Source: Plectrocnemia conspersa | Taxonomy: Eukaryota > Arthropoda > Insecta > Trichoptera > Polycentropodidae | Length of the DNA stretch: 64,000 bases | Assembly: GCA_009617715.1 (NCBI GenBank) | Contig: VTFK01000163.1 | Coordinates: 434,001-498,000, forward strand | Direction of reading: 5' to 3' | In this document: positions 1 through 11,279 of the stretch, one piece after another | Layout: each line of letters opens with the position of its first letter | Position numbering within the stretch: the first letter of the stretch is position 1 | Notes under the pieces: model-generated | Databases searched by the model: none | Told to the model about the DNA's origin: nothing | Seen by the model: the letters and a program-made list of their open reading frames with translations, nothing else | Position numbers and translations under genes: made by a program

Positions 1-1120
1 GGAACTGCAAATTAAATTATTTTTTGCTAAACATGAGTATATATTTTTTATTATCTGTATTATAGTATTATTTCAATCCTAAAATTAAATCGGAACTGAA
101 TCTGATGGGGAACCAAAATACTTTACCAGTTCAAGTAACGATTCAGTTATCGATCATTACTTCAAAAAATAAATTTTAAATTAATGAATGAACCTACTTA
201 TTAAAAATTGACTTAGTATACATAATATAGTTCTTACCAGATTTTAATTAAATAGATTTTATATAACATAAAGTTTATCAAGAAATTATTTTTTCTATAC
301 ACCACATTCTAAATCTACATATATTTATCAATATATATTAATTCTATTTGTAGAAATTTAGACCCCTTAGATCATTTTTGTCTGACAATAAAAATGCAGT
401 AAACTTAGTTCAAAAATCATAAAATAATTTATGATATTATTAACAAAAAAGCATATCTAACGACTTCATTTTTTTAAATCAATATAGTTCTTTAGAACTT
501 TATTAACTTCAAAACCCTAGGTATTTAGATTTGTAATATAACAAAATAAATATGACATCTTCTTTAAATTGATTCCTTGGTTTTTAAGAAGCAAATCTAA
601 GAAAAACAAATATGAAACAATTTATTTGTTTATTACAAGAATAAAATAACGTTATTTAATATTTTTACTATTGATCTATTATTAATTTTTCATTCAGAAA
701 CTAATATTATTTTTTCATATATTACAGCAAAAGTCTTTTGCATTGATAAGATTCTCAATGAACATTTTTATTTACATTTTTATGATTGCATACAATGTTA
801 TAACAACTAATTTTGTGTCGGGGACTTGAGTTTAAGTTTTTAAGCAAATCACTTTAAGGGATATTCAGGATTTAGCAATGGCATTGTTCGGGAACCACTG
901 GGTGAATCCAAAGAAAATTATTTTCCTAGCCATCAAATTGGCTATTGATGTTACTCACAATGTGCTCAAAAGTTCTAACAACTGTTCTCACCAAAAGCTT
1001 GGTAGATTTAAATAGGAATGTACAAGTCACATCCAATTCTATTACTACAGCATTAGTAAATGACAAATAAACTACTATAATACGGACATTTTTTAATTTT
1101 ATTTTTTAATATATATAAGA
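1..1120. other. AT-rich intergenic DNA, no feature seen
   Basis: Very AT-rich sequence with no long open frame, splice-bounded exon, terminal repeat or tandem array that I can support on either strand. Confidence 0.6.
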
Positions 1121-1124
1121 TATT

Positions 1125-1400
1125 TTCTATGAGCTGTATTAACTCATTATTAGAGACTTTTCAATACCAGATAGGTACGACCTAGCTCGATTTTAATTAA
1201 TCATAACGATATTCATCTGTGAGATTAGGAAAAACTAGGCTAACCAAATCTGTGATGATCGATCGGAAATATAATTATATAATAATTAACAATTCCGATC
1301 TCACAGACACGATAGAAAAGTCCGTATGGGTTTCGAGCCCAAGTCTTTTAAGTCGATAGTCAGAGACTTCGACTATCCATCGTGCTGGTTACAGCCTCAT
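1125..1400 (-). repeat. tRNA-derived SINE, copy A
   Basis: Read on the minus strand, about 1395 to 1315 resembles a tRNA-type pol III promoter head. The B-box-like element GGGCTCGAAACCC lies at 1340-1328, and the segment before it reads like a tRNA D/anticodon region. The body continues towards 1130 and shares long stretches with two other places in the window (3843-3935 plus 4765-4880, and 17826-18130), for example the block around 'ATTCATCTGTGAGATTAGG'. A multicopy element with a tRNA-like head is the definition of a SINE. It is not a functional tRNA, because the stems do not close. Ends are approximate. Confidence 0.6.
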
Positions 1401-2440
1401 TTTATTTTCGCGAAATAAATTAAGCTGTATTTAAAAAAAATAAAAAACTTTTCTAAACATTGCTTTTCTTCGAGTATTAAACATCGTGTCGATCGTGTCT
1501 GAAACCAAAAAAATGAGATCGAAATGAGTATAAAGTAGCCCTTACTAAAATTTTAATAATAATATAAATGTTACTACACAAAAATTTCATATTTTTTTAA
1601 TAATTACAATGCAAAAATATCTATTTGCCTGAAACAATACTGTAAAATATATTAAAAGCAATCAAATATATAAACGAAAGCAACTAGACCTAGAAAATGT
1701 AGTTATAGTGGCAAAAAAAAAGTTTTTAGTATAACTATAACGTATTAAATTTAATTAAATTGATTAATAATGTCTTAGTAATTTTTTTCTATATTACATA
1801 AATCGTAAAAAGGCAACAAAATATTTTACATCCTATAAAAAGTGCGCAATATTTTTTTTGTAGCGATATTTTTTAACAGTCATCTGTGATTGGTTTTTGG
1901 CTAGCAATTTATTTTATCTATGCGATTTTCGTAATTATTTTTTCCTTTTCTGTAAAAACTATGATTTTATACATACTAGAAAAAAAATATGATAGACTTT
2001 AAATAACACTATAATAATACAAATTATTACATTTTTGTAGTGATTTTATGTTTCTTTTTTCAATCTTTAATTATAATTTATGTAATTTAATATGTTCTAA
2101 TAATATACAATATGTTAAATTTATTTTATATATAAATGATTATTGAGTATTTTATCAAAGAAAAAGTGTATAAGATCGATAAATTATACAGATTTTACAC
2201 AAAAAAACTAGACCTTGTGTAAAAAAAATGAAAACAGATTGCACAGATAAAAACTGGGTAAAATATAATGTTGCATATAATTTGCCATATTTTATCTTTG
2301 TAACAAAAGTTCAATGTTTTTGTACTGCGTAATAAATTAATAGCAATAAATATAACGTTTTAAATTTATGTAAATTAAAAATTATTATCGTAGCTATTTT
2401 TTTCTTTCTATATTGCATAAATCATAAAAACGCAATATTA
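1400..2440. other. AT-rich intergenic DNA, no feature seen
   Basis: No coding, RNA or repeat signal recognised. Homopolymer A/T runs only. Confidence 0.55.
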
Positions 2441-2444
2441 AACA

Positions 2445-3175
2445 GCCTATTCCGATTCTGTCGCACTCGCCGACTCGTTCGCCGCTAAAAACTTAGAATA
2501 TGGAACGATGACCGGCCGAAGAACTTTATTGTTATTCATAATCTTTTATCGATATGCTTGTCCTGCGTGCTATACCGCTCTTGAGACACCCACTGAAAGA
2601 CAATGGCTTTGAGTATTGGACGTGCTAGGTAAAACGTTCGGCGAATCCGATGAATATGCATCATCGCTTCGGATCGATTTCCATGCTTTTTAACACTTTT
2701 CGATTGCATGTTGGAAGAAACAAACAACAGCAGAATGCAACAGCAGCTTTTTTTGGCACGAGGGCAACGAACCTCGACAACCCGATTGGATATTGAATCG
2801 CAGCGGTCGTTTAACGACTACGTGACGTAAGGAGTTGCGTGAGGTTACCAGGTGTAGCTGAATTTGAATCACTTCAAGATATCTAAACCAGTATCTAAAT
2901 TTCACAAAAAAAGTGAGTCGTTAATATAGAAGTTTTATTAGGCTATTGATATTTTCAGGCAATGCTGAAGAACGTCGGTGTAAAATTGTTAGTCGTTTGA
3001 CTGGTCGGATTATAATGCGGCCCTGGCAACATCGTGTCTCTTGGTGGATCCTCTGGTTAAGAGAAAGTAGCGGCAGGTCATCGACCGAAGCAGTTCCATT
3101 GAGCACTGCTAACAGGACTGTGCGTTGTTGCGCGGGTAGGTCGCGCACGCGGCGTAAGTGACCTACAGACCAAAA
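2445..3175. other. CpG/GC-richer island with a splice-site-bounded open segment
   Basis: This block is clearly richer in CpG and GC than its flanks. On the plus strand an open segment at 2959-3153 follows an acceptor (attttcag, AG at 2957-2958) and is followed by a consensus donor GTAAGT at 3154. A further consensus donor, gtgagt, occurs about 47 nt before the segment. On the minus strand three short frames (63, 71 and 75 codons) overlap the same block. I recognise no protein family in any frame. It could be a fast-evolving exon, a spliced noncoding RNA or regulatory DNA. Confidence 0.35.
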
Positions 3176-3620
3176 GCTCGCACACCCTTTAAGTTTCCTC
3201 GTGTCTTTTCAACAAACGCAATTTTCACAAAATTAATTCTTTATATATTTATAAAGCATTTGCATTGATCAGAAAAATAATTTAGAATTAATATTTTTAA
3301 GTGAATTAAGCAAGCAAAATTAAAATTTGCGCATAAATAATATAATACATTTTAAAAAAATGCTTTGGGGCAATTTTAAAAGTTTTTTAATGAAAGATGA
3401 CTTATTACTCTGATGGCTTCGTTAAAAAAACGTATGACATTCGTGTTGCTTAAAAATTCAACTTAACTAAAAAACCTGCAACATCTTCCTAGTACTAGAA
3501 TATGTGTTTTTTTACATAGACTTTTTATCATATCATAAATAGATATAATTATGTTTTAAGCTTAAACCCACAAATAATCAGTATGAAAATAATTTATATT
3601 AGAGTAAAAATAGATAAAAC
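3175..3620. other. AT-rich intergenic DNA, no feature seen
   Basis: No supported signal in either strand. Confidence 0.5.
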
Positions 3621-3674
3621 AAGTTTTGTATCCTTCATTACTTGCTCATGAGATAATGCTTTTAAATAATACTC

Positions 3675-3830
3675 ATTCAACAAAAAGCTTTCAAGAAAGC
3701 ATGCATATTAACATCTATCACCGACTCACCCTATCTTATGCAGCCATTTTAAGACATTTAAAATATTTGTACCAATTTATTTTTCGATTTGCCACATTTA
3801 TTAAAAAATTTTCGAGAAGAAAAAACTATG
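3675..3830 (+). repeat. unclassified dispersed repeat, partial copy 1
   Basis: Contains 'CTTTCAAGAAAGCATGCATA' followed by a block ending in 'CTTATGCAGCC' and a T-rich tail. The same order recurs near 16255-16330, and more weakly near 13515-13560. No terminal inverted repeat or coding content is visible. The boundaries are estimates. Confidence 0.4.
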
Positions 3831-3842
3831 ACATAATCAACA

Positions 3843-3935
3843 TTTACTAAACAAGTAGTGAGACACCAAACTAAAATCATTCTGTAAACTAGACATAAAT
3901 ATTTTATTAATTAATACTATTAATACAGCCTACAA
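3843..3935 (-). repeat. SINE copy B, part 1 (split by the MITE at 3940-4760)
   Basis: Aligns by eye with 17826-17902, sharing 'AGTAGTGAGACACCA', 'TATTTTATTAATTA' and 'ACTATTA'. The match stops exactly at the TTAA where the piggyBac-type MITE begins and resumes after the MITE at 4765. Confidence 0.6.
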
Positions 3936-3939
3936 TTAA

Positions 3940-4760
3940 CCCTTTGAGCTGAATCGCCGTACATGTACGGTGGTCGATCTTTCACTGTTTTTAAGTACCC
4001 CGGATAGCTACATATTTACACATATAACTGAAGAAGTAGTAAATAAAAAACATTATATTTATATAATGTTTTAAAAATTTGATTCTATGTAAACGATTTT
4101 TATAGAGAAATATAACAATAAATTAAATAGTAAGAAATAAATGATCATAACTAAAAATATTTTAAATTAATTTTGTAAAAAGTATTGAAAGCCTCTGAAT
4201 TGATATAAAAAATTCATAAAAGCCAAATAATATATAAAAATATGTAAAGCAAATTAATGAAATTTTATAAAGCAATAAAACGTTAAGAATCTTAAATTTT
4301 TTTGTACTTTATAAAATATAAAAAAATAATAAATAAATAACAACAGAAATAATTATGGAAAAATACGTAAAAATAACTCACTACCGGAAGGGTTAACGCC
4401 AATTTATTAAATTTGATTTATTATACATAAACAATTTTAAAATAAAATAATAACATTAAATTGAAGAGTACGAAATAAATTAATATAACAAAAAGAAATA
4501 TTATCAATTCAATAAAAAATATTGCGAGCCACTTACTTGATATAAAAAAATCCACAAAAGCCGAATAATATATAAAAAATTTGTAAAATAAATCAAAGTA
4601 ATAAAATGTTTTTTCTATAATTTACTATAAATGGCATATAAATTAATAAAAATTAAATAACAACAGTAATAATTATGGAAAAATATGGAAAATTAAGTCA
4701 CTCTTTGGTGTATTCAAACAAATTAACAAATGTGTATTAATTAGCTCACTACTCAAAGGG
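3940..4760. mobile_element. nonautonomous piggyBac-type MITE (TTAA-flanked)
   Basis: TTAA at 3936-3939 is followed by CCCTTTGAG (3940-3948). The exact inverse, CTCAAAGGG, lies at 4752-4760 and is followed by TTAA (4761-4764). TTAA duplication and a CCCTTT-type terminus are hallmarks of the piggyBac superfamily. A palindrome, CCGTACATGTACGG, sits just inside the left end (3957-3970). There is no transposase frame, so it is nonautonomous. The interior consists of two related units meeting at an internal AAGGGTTAA (TTAA 4393-4396), so the element looks like two MITE copies joined head to tail. Confidence 0.8.
4180..4710 (+). repeat. diverged tandem duplication inside the MITE
   Basis: About 4180-4385 and about 4520-4700 share the same order of blocks: GATATAAAAAA, AAAAGCC(A/G)AATAATATATAAAAA, AATAACAACAG(A/T)AATAATTATGG and AAAAATA. 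The period is about 340 bp. Divergence between the units shows that the duplication is old. Confidence 0.65.
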
Positions 4761-4764
4761 TTAA

Positions 4765-4880
4765 TACAGATGTCACTATGCACGACATAGTTTGATTTTA
4801 TTTTAAATGTTCATCATAATATTCATACGTGAGATAAGAAAAAATACGTAATACAGTTTTAAACGTTACTAGAAATTGTA
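4765..4880 (-). repeat. SINE copy B, part 2
   Basis: Starts right after the MITE with 'TACAGATGTCACTATGCACG' and continues into an 'ATTCATACGTGAGATAAGAA' block. It parallels 17907-17990 ('TCACTATGCATGACCTAG', 'ACATTTGTGAGATTA') and 1180-1240. It is the continuation of the segment at 3843-3935. Confidence 0.6.
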
Positions 4881-5930
4881 TCGGAAGAAGAAACTTTTAT
4901 TAGTCATACCTTCACTTTATAAGCGAACTTCGTACATAGCGAGAGGTAAGTAAAAACGTACCTACTATATGTCAGCAAATGGAGAATATCACGGTTCAAC
5001 GACCCGCATCTATGGTTCAGATTTAGTAATTATTCTGAGCTAAGGTAAAAACACGTCCGAGAGTCGCTTGCATCCGTACTTTGTTGGGTGGACCAATGAA
5101 AATTTGACCTAGTGCCGTACCGAAGCTAATGGTTATAGAACCATTTGAAGGTATTTAGAGCAGGCACGAGCGTAAAAAACATGCACAGTTATTCGGAATG
5201 GTCAACAGATTGGGACGCGAATTATTAGCGAGAAGAAAATGGAAAAACAAAGCTCTGTTCTTACCATTGTTGAATATGATAAGAGTTGCCAATTCATAAA
5301 AATATTTTAATGGACTCCAATAAGCGCAGATCTTGTTACGCACGTTTAAAGTGAGTTATGCTTGGTTGGTGGAAGAAAAAAATGTATAATATTTTTAAAG
5401 AACAAGTAAAAAGCGGTTATTGCATAAAATTGAGTCGTATTGTTAGCGGAGAAAATTACTATATAACTGATAAAAATCACGTAGTCCAAACAATATCTTT
5501 ACGTTAAAATATTACACGATAACTATTTCTTAAGAACAATCATATGAGTTAGTATTCGATTACTGTTTTATTTAATTATAATTACCTAATCACTTTTTTT
5601 GTGTTAAGTTAATAGTATCTAGTAAAAGAGCTACAAAATCGTTTACAAATAAACTTCTGTACTTTGTACGCAAGAATTAATTAATTAAATCTTAGTTATA
5701 AAAACTATTTAATTAATCCCATTTAATCACATTGGACAATTTCAGGAATTCGTCACACTTCAATAATAATAAAAATAATAAAATATCATCTGCTATAAAA
5801 AAACACAAGACAAGAACTGCCTCCACGTACAATATTAATAACATCGACCTAGTTATGCTTCGCACTAAGTTTTGAAACTAAAAAGTCACACCGATCGAAT
5901 TGAATATGCATAGATTTTTTACATACCTTT
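4880..5930. other. intergenic DNA, no feature seen
   Basis: Mixed-composition intergenic sequence. The short open frames on the minus strand (for example 5155-5343) show no family signature and no splice context that I can support. Confidence 0.45.
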
Positions 5931-6420
5931 ACAGAAAAGTTGTTCCCTTAACCCCGACCAAAAAAGTTAATTAATTGCGATCGTTGCGCAATTTTCGAAC
6001 TAAAAAAACTTTTGAATGAGCGGTTCACCATTCTCTCTTAGGCACTACGTGGGCAAAACCAGGTGTTAAATCATATACATCTGGTTGTCCGTTTGGTCAG
6101 ATTATTATATTTATTTGTATGTGTGTGTGTCCTCTGGATATTTTGATCGAATTTCGGTAAACGGTTTTGGTGCGTGAGGTGAGATTAATACGTAATTACG
6201 GGCCATTATGCTTCGCATATAATCGTCTTTGGCATTTTTACGATTTACGAGAAAAGCGATGATTATCTCAGTATGATTGAATTATTGTGATGCAATGTCT
6301 TATTAAATCGATTCCCGCTATGCGTATTGCAATTTTAAAGAGCTTTTTTTTTAAGATGTAAAACCCACGCGTCGCATTGCCAACAGGATTTTTGAGCGTC
6401 AAGAAACAACGGGATTTACA
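5930..6420. promoter_or_regulatory. possible conserved noncoding element
   Basis: This block has less homopolymer sequence than its flanks and many homeodomain-type cores (TAATTA, ATTA, ATTTACGA), with alternating CpG-containing words such as 'GCCATTATGCTTCGCATATA'. No open frame is convincing. The regulatory role is inferred from composition only. Confidence 0.2.
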
Positions 6421-6428
6421 CTTTAACT

Positions 6429-6456
6429 GCAATAATATAATATAATATAATATAAA
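6429..6456. repeat. (AATAT)n microsatellite
   Basis: Five-base repeats of aatat/ataat type run without interruption across about 28 bases. Confidence 0.8.
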
Positions 6457-6459
6457 GGA

Positions 6460-8210
6460 TAATATGGTATTAAACAGTATTTTTATCACAGTTAATTAAC
6501 TACTAAGACTCCTTTAAATATCTAAACAAGCACAAGCTTCAAACTGTAAACGTAAGATTTAATGTATTTTATTTCACATACAAGATTTCTAAATTATCAG
6601 TCGTAATTTTTATGCCCTCGATTACATTAAACTATTCATACAATTCTAAATTAGATTTTAAAAAAATTGGGATATAAAAGGTACTTAGCTAACCTTATGA
6701 CAAACGGTCAGTATAATTCCATTATACAAATTACACATAAAATTATACATATTACTTATATGTGCAGTTTAAAATGTTCGATTTTTATAGAGCTATTTTA
6801 TGATAAAACACATCTAGCAACTCATTACTTTGAACTCATAAAATGGTAATATTCGCTATAAATAAAATTACCCATTTAACTTAAAAACATTACGTTAAAT
6901 ATACAATTCACAATACACAAAACCGAAAACTTAAATTTAACTACTAAGCATTTATTAAAACCACTGAATGTTTTATAAAAAAAAATATTTAAAAATCCAA
7001 ATGACAATTGTAAAACTTTTTTGTGTTTATTTATTTATACGACTTTTATTATTTTATTTAAATGATAGATAAATATAGTATAGACATTTTATTGCTTGAA
7101 CAACTACAAATAAATAAATTTAAGTTATGAATCTGTTAAATACATCAATATTAAAATGTTAACTACTTAAAATAGAAAGATTTCGTTATGTAAAAGAAAA
7201 TTTAATGACGATAGTAAGTAATCATAGTCATTCAATGGGTATATTTAGTTTATACCGTATAATATACCGTAACAATTCATGTTGAATTTTTTCAATTACA
7301 TTAATGTTAGGTTATTTTTTTATTATTATTATATATATACATATCGTCGTTAGATTTTAAAATTGATATTTCATATGCAAATCATTTAAAAGTTTTTTGC
7401 TTGAGTTTAACCTAATGCACCTGATTATTATTAATTATGGTAAGTTAAAAAATTCTATTTTGTCCAAGTTTAATTTTTAAAACCCCTAATTTTCTTAAAA
7501 ATTCACATTGTTTATATGCAATTTATTTAAAATCTGTGCGTTAAAACACATTGCGTCAAAATCAACGCTTTCGCCCGTTTCTTAAACAATGTGTAGATAA
7601 CATATTACCATGTTTAATATTAAAACTATTATACATATATTTAAACGTTAAGTCCGATGCTGGTACAGTTTGCAAAAAAAAATATCTATTTGTTTATATT
7701 AACAAGTTAACTTCCCTAGTAAAAATATAATATTTAATGAGAGACTTAAATGTAAGTAACCTATTACTAAAAAAATAATAATAATGAGAATTTATAATTG
7801 CTTAATATATGTACTTAATATTTGTATAAAATATTGTATTTTTTCATATTTAAAAACAATATATCAAGAAGTTTTATAACCAGCTTAATAAATCGATTTT
7901 ACAATACAAAATAATAAACCTATGGGTATATTCACCATTACGTCGCCGTTGAGTGGTTAAAGCAATAGATGTTGCGTGTTAAGATTGCTTTAATATTTAT
8001 AATTTTTTTATCAAAGCCCCATATTTTTTAAATAAATTACTTTATTATGATCAACATCTAATGTGATCTGAAATATTCATAATTTTTTAAATGTATTTTT
8101 TGCATCTTATGTATGTTTGTATAATACATTACACGCAAAATACGCAGTTGGCATAAACGTTTCACATAAAACACGCGTTTTTTATAGCTAGACTACAACT
8201 AGTTTACGCT
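6460..8210. other. AT-rich intergenic DNA, no feature seen
   Basis: Extremely AT-rich with no supported coding, RNA or repeat boundary. Confidence 0.55.
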
Positions 8211-8214
8211 ATGT

Positions 8215-8410
8215 ATTCCCTTGCGGGACGTAGATGATGTCACGCTTCGGTCGTTATGCTAGATCGGAAGAGGTGTTGGTGCATTGGAGTGGCCAAGTTA
8301 CGTAAAGACGAGGTCTTTGGCCGCTGAAGGCCGCGGGCCCAGACCTCCAGGCGCAGCCTCCGACTATAACACATACACACATAACCTACTACAACTACTA
8401 CTACTACTAA
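8215..8410. repeat. GC-rich patch ending in (CTA)n, possible transposon fragment
   Basis: A sharply bounded GC-rich island (8215-8355) lies in AT-rich DNA and ends in a CTA trinucleotide run (about 8389-8409). A GC-rich coding or UTR remnant ending in a simple repeat is typical of non-LTR retrotransposon 3' ends. I see no reverse-transcriptase motif, so the assignment is only a suggestion. Confidence 0.3.
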
Positions 8411-9360
8411 TCATAAATCGCACTTGTACCACAACTGGTATTAGATCGTGACATCACACGCAAGAACCGTTTACAACGAGTTTCCAGTGCGATCTGATCG
8501 CATTGGGTAATTTTTCCAATTGGCAAACAGTGGATTCTACGCACTAGATCTATGATACAATATACATTAATCGTGAGATATCCTATAACACTGATGATCA
8601 AGCTTTTAAAGCTGCGATTTACTTAGGACTTCCCCACAAAAAAAGTGTCATCCCTCTTTCTCAAAATCATGAACAGTATAAGCTAATTTTCCGGATACAT
8701 TTTCTTACATAAATACATAAAACAATATATTACAGTCAGGTAACATTTCAGATTCATGTACCTACTGATAATTTAGTTTATTTTAAACTAAAGAAAAAAA
8801 TCAGGCTTATTTTACCTTAAGTTATAGATACAATAACTGCTGCGTTAAAATACACTGATATTATTTTATATATAATATGAAAATGTCAAGACATTGTTGC
8901 AACCGTGAAATGTAATGTTTTACTAACATTTTTATACGGCCAATTAGAAGCGCAAAGAATTATTTTATTGCAAAAAATATAAATTCAGATTGATCCATTC
9001 GAGTTTTTAGCAAGTCATCACAGTTCTACAGTTGAAAAACATGGCAAGTCTCTCTGATCTCTGGTTCTAGTGGTAATGTGTATATTAGAGAATTATAATT
9101 TAGACTAATGGCCATATAAATTCAACATCACCTTTGTACCATTTATCTACGTGTATAACTTACAGGTGGCCAATTTTGGGGTGACTATACGATAATAATA
9201 AAAAAATTAACGTGTATTCGATACACAATCAGGGCCTGCCGAGAACGAACCCAGACCCTGGAAAAATAATAATTCTGGGCCTCAGGATTCATATTTCTTA
9301 ACATCGTAATATAATTTCTTGAATATATACCATTATATAATATTAATCAGATAAGAAGAA
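8410..9360. other. intergenic DNA, no feature seen
   Basis: AT-rich. A short stretch at 9229-9290 beginning 'GGGCCTGCCGAGAACGAA' resembles the start of the repeat at 24174 ('AGGCCTGCTGAGAATGAG') and may be another small fragment of it. Confidence 0.35.
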
Positions 9361-9362
9361 AC

Positions 9363-9490
9363 TGCTCCGAGTGGGTGTTGACAGATTGCAAAAATGTATG
9401 GGAGCTTTCCACAATATCAATAGCGGTTTTTTTATTTTTCTTAATATGAAAAAGGTAGAGTAGCAATAGCTGTTTTGACAATTTTTTCTA
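9363..9490 (-). repeat. unclassified dispersed repeat, copy 2
   Basis: On the minus strand it contains 'GCTCCCATACATTTTTGCAA' and then TCTGTCAAC, matching 13393-13424 ('GCTCCCATACATTTTAACAA'). A second block, 'TAGCAATAGCTGTTTTGACA' (plus strand), is the inverse of 'TGTCAATAACAGCTGTTGCTA' near 15947. The order of blocks is conserved between copies. Confidence 0.5.
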
Positions 9491-10440
9491 CGATTCTGGT
9501 ATAATATCGAAATTCATTTGCAACTTGACATTTCGTAATCAATCGAAATAAATCTTGTCAATCAATTCTTTAAATCATCATCCTATTAAAGTTTTTTTCT
9601 TAACGATTAGCTAGTTTTCTGTTTATAAATAATATAAAAATAAATACAATAATATATTGTATTATTATATTTACATATATTTTTTTTTTACCAAAATTTC
9701 TCAAAAGTATATAGCTTTGGGAATCAAGAATAAATAATATTTTTTTGCTACTTTTCCAAAGCATAATTCTAGGAATAAAATTTTTACTCCTTGTTCGTAA
9801 TTCAGCCATTTTTTCTTAACTCAAAATTAAATTCATTATATTTTCTAGCATCCATATAAAATAATATAAAATTATTCTAAAACAATAAAAATCTTGAGGA
9901 ATAGAATTTTATACATAAAATGTGAAAAATAAAATGTTATATACATATAAAAAGTGATTTTTTGAAAGAACCAAGTATGCAGATTATGCAGAAGTATATT
10001 CACCTAAATTTTTCAACTCCTGTTTGTCGACCTAGCTATCTGCGTTGCAAGGTGTGGTCGCAAAAATTTAGTGCGTAGCAAAGAAGACTGCCAATTAAGT
10101 TCCCGATTTTTATCCGTCTTTATACGATTCAGCTTTTTTTTGTCCTTATTGGCTCCGTGTGAGGTTGCATTTACAGCAATTACGATGCAGAATCGGTTGT
10201 CACTATGTATGGAAGTCTTTAAGTGGCAGTTGAAAAATTACGACAATCGCACCCGAGCACGCGCCGATAGTTCGAGATCAGAATATAAATATGGTTTATG
10301 TTCGAATAGTGCATAATCTTTTTGTATATCTTATCCTTTACATTGCTCTATTAACAATAGCTGAATCAAATGATCGAACATGTTATCAACTAGAGAATCC
10401 TGCGCTCTTACAACTTAAAAAAATAATTTTCTTACGTGTC
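9490..10440. other. intergenic DNA with a small CpG-rich patch
   Basis: AT-rich, except at 10030-10300, which is richer in CpG and has an 81-codon plus-strand frame (10071-10316). That frame shows no recognisable domain, so I do not call it a gene. Confidence 0.35.
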
Positions 10441-10745
10441 ACTTAATCTCGGACCCGCTTTGATGGAAACACTAAAATCCTCACTAACAACACCTAAAGA
10501 CTACCCACTCTTACGTAGATATTCAATGTCAATATTCCCGAAACCACATTTGACACTTTCAATTTAATGACATCCCTGACCGTTGCGTTAGAGCTATTTT
10601 TACTTCCATTGCTTCATTATAACCAAATTAAAACCAATAAGCATATTATAGCTTAACTGAAATTATGTTGATTTAGGGCTAAAAATATCGAAACAAAAAT
10701 ATTTTTAGTTGCAGTAGAGATAAAATAATCTCAGTTATGTTAACT
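10440..10745 (-). mobile_element. mariner-like remnant, 5' half, minus strand
   Basis: The reverse complement of this segment matches 26290-26515 closely and in order: 'GGGTAGTC', 'GTTGTTAGTGAGGAT', 'AAGTGTCAAAT' and 'GATAAAATAATCTCAGTT'. In the 26 kb copy this stretch is the N-terminal half of a mariner transposase, so this is a second, truncated copy of that element in inverted orientation. Frames are destroyed by indels. Confidence 0.65.
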
Positions 10746-10837
10746 AAAAATTTCAATGCATTGTTTTCATTTTAATATAATTTTAAAGTTAATTTTTCAA
10801 TCTCATTTAACATCAAATTCTGTTTGAATTTGAGACA

Positions 10838-11275
10838 GAAAAGAAGCTGATAATAATGAATTTTTGTATGAGTTCAAAACTGGTAGTAAATCAACAAAAA
10901 CTATTTGTAAAATAAACACTGCTTATACAACAAAATTGGGGTTTAAAAAATATTCTAGGGACGAGAGCTATAATAATGAAGAAGATCGTAAGCGTCCTTC
11001 TTCAGTTTATACCTTCCTAAGAAAAGCGTTATTTAAATAAAAACTACGCACAATAATTCAAGATCTTGCATAAAAGTAAGGCGTTAGAGTTGTTACAGTT
11101 CTGAACCGCTTAGAACAGCCAGGAAAATATAAAAAGGTTGGCAAATGGGTGCCGCACGAACATTTATACTATATAAATAACTTCTTATAATTTACTATTT
11201 ATGCAGCAGAAACGATCCCTTATTGCAACTTGCGATGACATGTGTTTCTTTAATGATAACATAAAGCATTTTATA
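10838..11275 (+). pseudogene. mariner transposase remnant (N-terminal half)
   Basis: Broken frames read mariner-type blocks in the right order. First comes a 'LYEF-K-GSK' start-like block with 'INTAY' (about 10865-10930). Then come 'GKYKKVGKWVPHE' (about 11120-11160, the conserved WVPHEL linker region) and an 'RSLIATCDD' block (about 11205-11240, corresponding to the catalytic 'VTGDE' site). Stops and frameshifts interrupt it throughout. It lies about 100 bp from an oppositely oriented mariner fragment. The C-terminal half is absent. Confidence 0.65.
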
Positions 11276-11279
11276 GAAA

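Noticed and set aside
1315..1395. possible tRNA gene
   Set aside because: The B-box-like sequence is present, but the acceptor and anticodon stems do not pair, and the sequence is part of a multicopy SINE.
8261..8273. AGATCGGAAGAG, identical to the first 12 bases of a common sequencing adapter
   Set aside because: The next base differs from the adapter and the flanking sequence is continuous GC-rich repeat-like DNA, so a 12-base chance match is more likely than contamination.
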